The notes beneath the pieces are model-generated. The model worked only from the letters and a program-made list of their open reading frames with translations, ran no database searches and had not been told where the DNA came from. A stretch of 12,311 nt of DNA from Acanthamoeba lenticulata (Eukaryota > Discosea > Longamoebia > Acanthamoebidae): NCBI GenBank assembly GCA_002179805.1, contig NAVB01002077.1, forward strand, positions 1-12,311, given 5' to 3'. A program made the position numbers and the translations under genes. Below, piece after piece: positions 6,837-12,311 of the stretch; position 1 is the first letter of the stretch; each line of letters opens with the position of its first letter.

Positions 6837-9800
6837 ATGAGGGGCCGCGTTGCTGCGCAGACGCGACGAGAGAGCTCGAGCAAGGTGGACATGCTGATCT
6901 TGGTTGTTATGGTGGTACGTAACCTTGTTGTACTTGGAGCTGTGGTGTGCTTATCGACGCGTCAGGTTGTTGTTTTTGTTTACTTTTATTTTCATCTTGT
7001 GTAGTGGAGGTGATGGATGGATGGATGGATACCGGAATTCCGACCGACGTAATAATAATAATAATACGAATCATTCAAACAGGCACTGTTTCTGCTGACG
7101 ATGACGATCACCTTCTCTCCTGCCAACTTCCCATCCCGCGAGTACCACGACAGCATCCCTATCAACAACCACTTGGACTTCATTACCGTATGCTCTCGTC
7201 CTTCTTTCTCTGTTTTTCATCTTTTTCAGAGCCGCGGCTGGCTCTCAGCGTTCTGTGGGCGCAATTTGCGCGCCTCCTCTATCTCCTCTGTTTTTAGCTT
7301 GCGCTTTTTTTGGTCGCCGGGTGGTGGCCCGTGTTGGGGAGGCATACCACACACACACACACCCACCCACCCAGAGTGCCCCCCTGGGGCCAACTCCCAA
7401 CACCCCACTCATTCCTGATGTGTGCGTGTCTCTTTTTCTATCATTGCCCACACAGGAGCGGGACCGTGCGGTACAGGGGGAGGCTGAAAAGCGTGCGAAG
7501 CACGAGGCGGACGAGCAGGCTCGACAGGAGGCCGTCCGCAAGGCCGAGCAGGAGGCTGAAGCGAGGAGACGCCATGAAGACGAAGAGCGCCAGAAAGAGG
7601 TCGAGGCCCGCCGGTTGCAGGAAGCCGAGGCGGCAGAGCGCCGTCGCCAAGAGGAGGAGGATGATGCCAGGCGGCGCCAGGAGGAAGAGAAGCAGAAGCA
7701 AGAGGCTCAGCAGCAGCAGCAGCAGCAGTCCGCCTCGCAAGAGTCTCCTGAAGACGTGTTCCGCCGGAATTTGGCTAAGGAGATGGAGGCCGACAAGCAA
7801 AACTGGGACGAGCGTCGAAAGATCATGGCTGTGAACCCGAAGACGCTGGGCGACGAGTGGGCAGATGACACTGAAGCTGCCTGCTCTCTGGAGGACTGCC
7901 CCTGGAAGGCTCCTTACCTCGATGGTACTCACTGCACCCGGGGCCTCGCTGCCGCTACTGCGCCTGAGCTGCTCAAGCCTTTTCTCTCTTTCTCTTTCCT
8001 TATCTTTTTTAGTCCTAGGAACCACTAACTCTGGCAAACTCGGTGCGCACCGATCACAGGCACGGCGTTCCAACAGGAAAAGGCGGGCTGCGATCCTCGC
8101 TCGCGTCAGTGCACATGTCTCCAGGATTGGGGTGCCAAGTGCGTTTTTTTCCCTTTCTTTGTTGTTCTTGTTCTCTCTTCTTCTTCTTCTTCTTCATTAC
8201 ACCTCAACTCCTGAATTGAATATCGCGTTGCGATGAAACTCTCTTTCTCACATGTACTTCACTGAAATAGGGACAAGTGCCCGGAGAGCTTCCCTGAGGA
8301 CAAGCGGGTTACCATCGCCGTGACCGGGTGGCTCCTGGACTTCATGGGCCGCTACGTCGAGGGCGACTACGACTGCCCGCACTCAGCGCCACGTGTCGTC
8401 AACTTCGAGTCGATGGACAAGAGCGTACACACGCACCCTCTCTTTTTCTCTTTCCTCTCCTCTCCTCCTCCTCCTCCTCCTGCGATACCTCCACCTCCAC
8501 TTCCATCTCCTTGTCCCCTCAAGAGGTGGTTGTTGTGATCGAAGGGTCGATTAACCGCACCATCAACCCCACAACAGAAGGAGAACCCCGACATCTATCT
8601 TTCTTCGGACGTGCCGTTTATCGAGAAGAGGTGGGGAGAGATGCGTGAGTACAAGCAGCAGATGAACAAGGCCAACTCAAAGATGGCTCTCCTGTACATC
8701 GGTTCTTATCTCTTCTCCTCCTTTTCCCCACTCAGAGGCCTTCCCTCCCCCCTCCTCTCTATCGAGGGGCCGCAGCTGTGGCCACTCATCTTTTCCTGCA
8801 CCAACTTGAAAACAGAGGCCGAGCCGCACGTGAGCCACTGGTTCGGCACGCTGCCCGAACTCGACATCAGCTTGACCTTCTACGACTGGGCCGGTATTGC
8901 CCCCCCCCCAAACACACGCTGCCATCGCTGGTGCCTAAAGGTGTGTGTTCTCACATGAGAGCGCTCCACGCAGACATCCACCTGACCCACATCCAGGATC
9001 ACCCTTCTTGGTTCCGCAATGCGCCTTACCCGTTCCACATGAAGCGCAACATCACTTTCATCAACACCGGTTGCTACGGCCATCGTACGGCGATTGTGGA
9101 AGAGGTGATGAAGTACCTGCCCGTGGAGAACCTTGGCGCGTGTCTTAAGAACGCCGACTACTGCGAGCTGTTCCCCTACTGCTGCCGTACTCCCTTCCAC
9201 GGTACGGTGTTCTCAGAGAGATCTTGTATTATTTTTATGTCAGCCAATAGTGCCGCTCACTGGCCAGTGGCGCCGCGTGAACAGGAAGCTACACGTCGCG
9301 GTATGTGGAGAAAGAGTGTCTGATCCACCACTACAAGTTCGTTCTGGCGCTGGAGAACACGGTAAGCTTCAACTACACGACGGAGAAGTTCTTCCAGCCC
9401 ATGAAGATGGGCACGGTGCCGATATACTGGGGCAGCAACTCGTCCAAGCCGCTCATGCCAGGCGACCACGCCGTCATTCGAGTGGACGACTTCCCGAGCA
9501 TCAAGGATCTTGCCGGTGCGTGTGCCCTCTCTCTTCGCCGTGTCGTGCGTGCATCCGTCCTCTGCAGAGTATTTTATTGAATTGTTTTATTGACGACGGG
9601 GATGAACAACAACAACAACACACACACACACAACACACAAAACATCCTAATATTGTTACAGCGTACATGAAAGAGCTGCTGGAGGACGAGAACAAGTACA
9701 ACAAGCACCTCGAGTGGAGGTACAAGCCCTTCCGAAAATCGTTCCTGGAAGAGGCCAAGGACGGGCTGAGCACCTTCGTATGCCGCCTGGCGGACGCCTA

Positions 9801-9864
9801 CAAGCTGGGACAGACCTTTCACGGGTCCACCCGGATGCCCGGCTACGGCGTCAAGAAGTTCTGA
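6837..9864 (+). CDS. GT10-family (alpha-1,3-fucosyltransferase-like) type II membrane glycosyltransferase, ten exons
   Basis: My model is join(6837..6914, 7083..7187, 7456..7924, 8060..8138, 8271..8424, 8578..8701, 8816..8893, 8974..9201, 9285..9515, 9662..9864), giving 582 residues. All introns are GT-AG and every junction keeps frame. The order is a short basic cytosolic tail (1-18), one membrane anchor (about 19-37, split by intron 1), a luminal E/R/Q-rich coiled-coil stalk (62-153) with seven CAG-encoded Gln, a cysteine cluster (C204, C209, C228, C235, C237, C247, C279), then the catalytic region. That region carries YIEAEP, the SDI-like ADI box (362-364), and the hallmark YKFVLALENT...NYTTEKFF...GTVPIYWG (455-488). 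GT10 enzymes transfer fucose from GDP-fucose to glycans in the Golgi. The acceptor here is unknown. The start has an AAC-repeat leader. Intron 7's acceptor (8973) was chosen over 8940 and 8961 because it is CAG and restores ADI. Confidence 0.9.
7012..7066 (+). repeat. GATG and AAT microsatellites in intron 1 of the GT10 gene
   Basis: Four and a half GATG units (7012-7030) and an AAT run (7051-7066) lie inside intron 1, just before its acceptor at 7082. Confidence 0.85.
7348..7373 (+). repeat. CA / CCCA simple repeat in intron 2
   Basis: An (AC)n run grades into ACCC units in the middle of intron 2 (7188-7455). Confidence 0.85.
8177..8195 (+). repeat. CTT repeat in intron 4
   Basis: About six CTT units lie inside intron 4 (8139-8270), in a pyrimidine-rich stretch. 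Confidence 0.85.
8461..8481 (+). repeat. CTC repeat in intron 5
   Basis: A run of about six CTC/TCC units lies inside intron 5 (8425-8577). Confidence 0.85.
9605..9642 (+). repeat. CAA / CA compound microsatellite in intron 9
   Basis: Five CAA units followed by about seven CA units lie inside intron 9 (9516-9661), close to its TTACAG acceptor. Confidence 0.85.
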
Positions 9865-10263
9865 TCTTCTTCTTTCAAGAGAGGAGGATGCGCGATACAG
9901 GAGCTTAGGGGGTAGAAGAAGGAGGAAGAAGGGACGCTGCAAGAGACCCAAAATGAGAGATGGGACATACAGAACAAGAAGAGGTTAGGCGTGTGTGGAG
10001 GAGGGGCGCAGCCGGATGAGGCCAGAAGGCCTCGGCCAGGTGAAGGAGGCTTGGCACACATCTGTGTGTTTACGCCTCCCTCCTCCTCCTCCTCCTCCTC
10101 AGCCACCCTTTCCTCTTGCGTATTTATTCTGTATCGAACAACACTGTTGCGCCACAACAGACAAGTCTCCTGGACGCGTCTTTTGCGGAAGAGGGGTGTG
10201 GGGTGGCGAAGAGATGTGTCCAAGCGACTCGCAACCAGCGTTGGTTGCGTGACGGCCACGGCG
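9865..10263. other. Convergent intergenic region (3' ends of two genes)
   Basis: This 399-base stretch separates two genes that end toward each other. The left half (9865-10020) is purine-rich on the plus strand. A CTC repeat lies at 10078-10100. I see no convincing coding frame. No AATAAA signal was noticed on the plus strand. Confidence 0.5.
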
Positions 10264-10989
10264 TTACCGTCCGCTCTTCTTGCGCTGGCGGAGGGTGGCC
10301 GCAATGTCGGCCAGCCGCTTCTCCTCCGCTTCGGCGGCGAGGCGGAGGTTCTCGTGCATGTTGCGTGCATGGTCCAAACGCTGCTTCTCCTCGAGCTGTT
10401 CCTTGTTCTTTCGGGCGAGCTTTCGCTGCGTCCTGACATTTTCGTCCCCGAGCGGCAGCCGGGCCAAGAGGGCGTCCTGTTCTGAGGCCGTGGTCTGTTT
10501 CTGTTGTTGATTGTACAGCTTTTCCTTGTTGGTCTTGATGAGTTGCTTGACTTCATCTATGCGTAGCCGAGGTTTCTCTGATGGTGATGGCGACGGGACT
10601 TCATTCGGCGGCTGTTCTTCCGACCGCTCGCTCTCCTCTACCTTTGGAAGGGCACTATCAGTGACCTCCACCGCTTTCTCATGTACGTTCGTCTCCGGCA
10701 GTTCCGCAGCCAGCATCTTCTCCTCCACTTGGTATGGTAGGTTATTATTGATCTGCAGCATGCCGGTCTTTCCCCCCGCAACTACCACCACTTCCTCTTC
10801 TGCGACAAAACTTGGCTGTTGTTTCCTCCCGCCGTCTTCCTGTGGTGGTTCTTCATCTGGCGCAGAGTTGCTGCCGGGAGGTTCTATTCGTCCTTTTCCG
10901 GTTATCCGCATCGCCAAGACCAGCACGGTGCACAGGCACCCTGCCAAACAGACCATCAACAGTATCCGCAAGCATTGGCGGTTGCTCAT
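10264..10989 (-). CDS. Single-exon type II membrane protein with C-terminal coiled coil (hypothetical)
   Basis: This gene encodes 241 residues, ATG at 10987-10989 to TAA at 10264-10266. Residues 1-6 form a short N-terminal tail and 7-27 a clear hydrophobic anchor (LRILLMVCLAGC...VLVLAM) followed by basic residues. There is no cleavage site I would trust, so I read it as a signal anchor. Residues 35-140 are P/E-rich and probably disordered. Residues 141-165 and 184-238 are rich in K, E, Q and R with heptad-like spacing, which suggests a coiled coil. I recognise no catalytic domain or family. The plan (short tail, one anchor, coiled coil) resembles the stalk of the neighbouring GT10 protein and small Golgi proteins, so a secretory-pathway location is a reasonable guess. 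It converges on the GT10 gene and diverges from the gene starting at 11360. Confidence 0.75.
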   Translation of the reverse strand: MSNRQCLRILLMVCLAGCLCTVLVLAMRITGKGRIEPPGSNSAPDEEPPQEDGGRKQQPSFVAEEEVVVVAGGKTGMLQINNNLPYQVEEKMLAAELPETNVHEKAVEVTDSALPKVEESERSEEQPPNEVPSPSPSEKPRLRIDEVKQLIKTNKEKLYNQQQKQTTASEQDALLARLPLGDENVRTQRKLARKNKEQLEEKQRLDHARNMHENLRLAAEAEEKRLADIAATLRQRKKSGR

Positions 10990-11359
10990 CTTCAGTTTTT
11001 GTAAGTTTCCTGGGCGGTCACAACCATATTTGATCGATTGCCCCCACCTTTCTCAGCGCTGATTTCTTTTACCATTTCCTGTGTGCTCTTTTCCTGTCGT
11101 GCTTTCGGCGAACTGGTGCTGTGGGTCCAGCAGCCCAAAGATTCAGCGCAAGAGAAGACAAGAATGGGCGATTTGGCGAATGAGGGCTTTTTTCGAAAAC
11201 CACAAAGACGACTTTCGAAGTCCAACCGGTGCGTGACCTGTCACACAAGGCCTGTGACGTGTTGTATTAGCAGCCGTAGTGCAGCTGACGTTGAGGATTT
11301 AGAGTGACGAGCGCAAGTCCGGACGCTCGTGGTGAGAGAGGACACCACACCCCACCGCA
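10990..11359. promoter_or_regulatory. Divergent upstream region shared by two genes
   Basis: These 370 bases lie between the start codons of two oppositely directed genes, so they probably hold both promoters. Two TGACGT (CRE/bZIP-type) hexamers sit at 11255-11260 and 11286-11291, 31 bases apart, and a third TGACG at 11305-11309. A GTGAC-CT-GTCAC palindrome lies at 11233-11244. No clear TATA box was seen. The motifs are short and could be chance. Confidence 0.4.
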
Positions 11360-12311
11360 ATGGCAGTCATTGCGCGAGCCCGAGCGGTGGCGCGCGACGC
11401 CAGTTTGCCTTGCCTTCCCTCACGCGAGGCCAACCTCGTTCCCCCAACGACGAGGAGGAGCGAGGCCGAGGTCGGGTCGGAGGGGGTGGGATCACAACCG
11501 AGGGGAATCTCAGCGCTGAGATCTCCTCCAAGTCTTCGGCGCAGCCTCTCCGACGCACATGATGATTCTCAGGAACGTACGTTCCATCATCGTGTCGTTG
11601 AGCGCGTGCCTACATCACCGTTCAGCCTGGCCTCCTCCACCTCCGCCCCGATCCCATGCCGAAACAGCGCGCGAGACACTCTGGAGACCAAGGAGAAGGG
11701 GAGGAGAAACTCCATCTTCGTCACTCCTGTGGAGGAGGAGGAGGAGGAGGAGGGCGTCGACGCTGTGAGCGGCAGCGGCCTTGAGGGTGGGTCCCTTCGT
11801 CAGACCACCCGCCCCCAGCAGCACCGCCGGTGCATCTCGCTGGGCGACCATCCAGGCGAGCGCATCCAGGTGCGACAGCTCGTCGTCGCGGCTGAGGGCG
11901 GCGATCCCGCCGACGTGCGGGCCGAGATTGAGGCCGACATCCGGCGGCTGGGAAGCGACATACGGCAGCTGGAGGCCAAACTCGAAGACTTCAAGCGCAT
12001 AAACGCCCATGCGTGGGTGGGCCTCGAGGAGAAGCGCAACCGAAAGAAGCTGGTTGAAGAAATGAGCCGCACGCTCGCCGCCAAGCGCAAGCGCCTCCTC
12101 AAGTGCCACAAACGGCTTCGCACCGCCGACAAGCAGCAGCAGCAGCAGCAGCCTGCTTCTGGGACCCTCTCCGTTCCCTCGTCGTCCAATTCATCATCGG
12201 ATGACGACGATGCCTCCTTCAGCTGCCCGAACAACGGGAACATCAAGGAGCTTCTCGACGCATGCCTCAAGCCGTACGTGTGTACCCCTCTGTCCGCTGT
12301 ATATATGCAGT
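11360..12311 (+). CDS. Coiled-coil protein with low-complexity N-terminus, 3' partial (hypothetical)
   Basis: The frame opens at an ATG (11360-11362, context GCAATGG) and stays open for 304 codons to AAG CC at 12273, where a GTACGT donor follows. It then leaves the window. Residues 1-115 are basic and Ser/Pro/Arg-rich. Two RRxS-type motifs (RRSLS near 60, RRNSIF near 115) look like basophilic kinase sites. Seven consecutive GAG codons give an acidic run (125-131; 11732-11752). Residues 186-258 form a strongly charged coiled coil (DIRRLGSDIRQLEAKLEDF...), followed by six CAG-encoded Gln (12134-12151) and a Ser/Asp-rich tail. No catalytic domain or membrane segment is seen. CpG-rich, host-like codon use supports a real gene. 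Function unknown; a structural or scaffold role is only a guess. Confidence 0.7.
   Translation, partial: MAVIARARAVARDASLPCLPSREANLVPPTTRRSEAEVGSEGVGSQPRGISALRSPPSLRRSLSDAHDDSQERTFHHRVVERVPTSPFSLASSTSAPIPCRNSARDTLETKEKGRRNSIFVTPVEEEEEEEGVDAVSGSGLEGGSLRQTTRPQQHRRCISLGDHPGERIQVRQLVVAAEGGDPADVRAEIEADIRRLGSDIRQLEAKLEDFKRINAHAWVGLEEKRNRKKLVEEMSRTLAAKRKRLLKCHKRLRTADKQQQQQQPASGTLSVPSSSNSSSDDDDASFSCPNNGNIKELLDACLKPYVCTPLSAVYMQ
12274..12310 (+). other. Candidate intron start, possibly a complete 37-nt intron
   Basis: A consensus donor (GTACGTGTG) at 12274 ends the long open exon. Only 37 bases later the sequence reads ATATATGCAG, a good acceptor, with a single base left in the window. Every intron in the GT10 gene is at least 80 nt, so this may simply be the first part of a longer intron. 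Confidence 0.4.

Noticed and set aside
7441..8073. Minus-strand open frame with long leucine runs that looks like a membrane protein
   Set aside because: The leucines are the reverse complement of CAG and GAG codons in the coiled-coil exon of the GT10 gene.
11559..11768. Plus-strand ORF starting ATGATG with arginine-rich product
   Set aside because: It is out of frame with the much longer open reading frame through the same region, and its basic runs are GAG and GGA repeats read in another frame.
11615..12109. 164-codon minus-strand open frame
   Set aside because: It is antisense to the coiled-coil gene starting at 11360, whose plus-strand frame is open for 304 codons with heptad-like charge spacing and ends at a good splice donor.
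1..12311. CRISPR array, bacterial operon, tRNA or rRNA genes
   Set aside because: No regularly spaced direct repeats, ribosome-binding-site pattern, cloverleaf or rRNA-like stretch was seen; introns show the DNA is eukaryotic.

Overview
The window looks like nuclear DNA from a GC-rich unicellular eukaryote. Genes on the right half are split by short GT-AG introns (about 80-270 nt), coding DNA is rich in CpG, and TGA is a normal stop codon. The mix of a GT10 fucosyltransferase, an HSPA12-like Hsp70 fragment, charged coiled-coil proteins with CAG runs and a LINE with an RRM-bearing ORF1 would fit an Acanthamoeba-type amoebozoan. That assignment is an inference.

Left part (1 to about 5343, minus strand): a decayed non-LTR retrotransposon (LINE). 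From its 5' end it has a low-complexity, charged ORF1 with an RNA-recognition motif, an overlapping ORF2 in the +1 frame that begins with an APE-type endonuclease, a linker, an RT thumb, an RNase H with its D-E-D-D residues, a CCHC zinc motif and a G-rich tail. The RT fingers and palm are missing. In their place sits a perfect 44-bp inverted repeat with a 12-nt loop. Four internal TGA codons and one frameshift mark it as dead. ORF2 is strikingly poor in CpG, most of all over the endonuclease.

Middle (about 5385-6836): a graveyard. It holds a small minus-strand ORF that may be an orphan first exon, a pair of adjacent hairpins, a frameshifted minus-strand fragment of an unrecognised protein, and a plus-strand fragment of an HSPA12-type Hsp70 ATPase domain. 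The leader of the next gene follows.

Right part (6837-12311): three host genes. A ten-exon plus-strand gene (6837-9864) encodes a type II membrane GT10 (alpha-1,3-fucosyltransferase family) protein of about 582 residues with a coiled-coil stalk and a cysteine cluster. It converges on a single-exon minus-strand gene (10264-10989) for another small type II coiled-coil protein. That gene diverges, across a 370-bp shared upstream region, from a plus-strand coiled-coil protein gene (11360 onward) that runs off the window. The first two could both act in the secretory pathway, but nothing in the sequence proves they work together.

No clearly new multi-gene system is visible. The most unusual signals are the hairpin that replaces the RT core, the ORF1/ORF2 junction that resembles an antizyme-type +1 shift site, and the CpG/TGA decay pattern.
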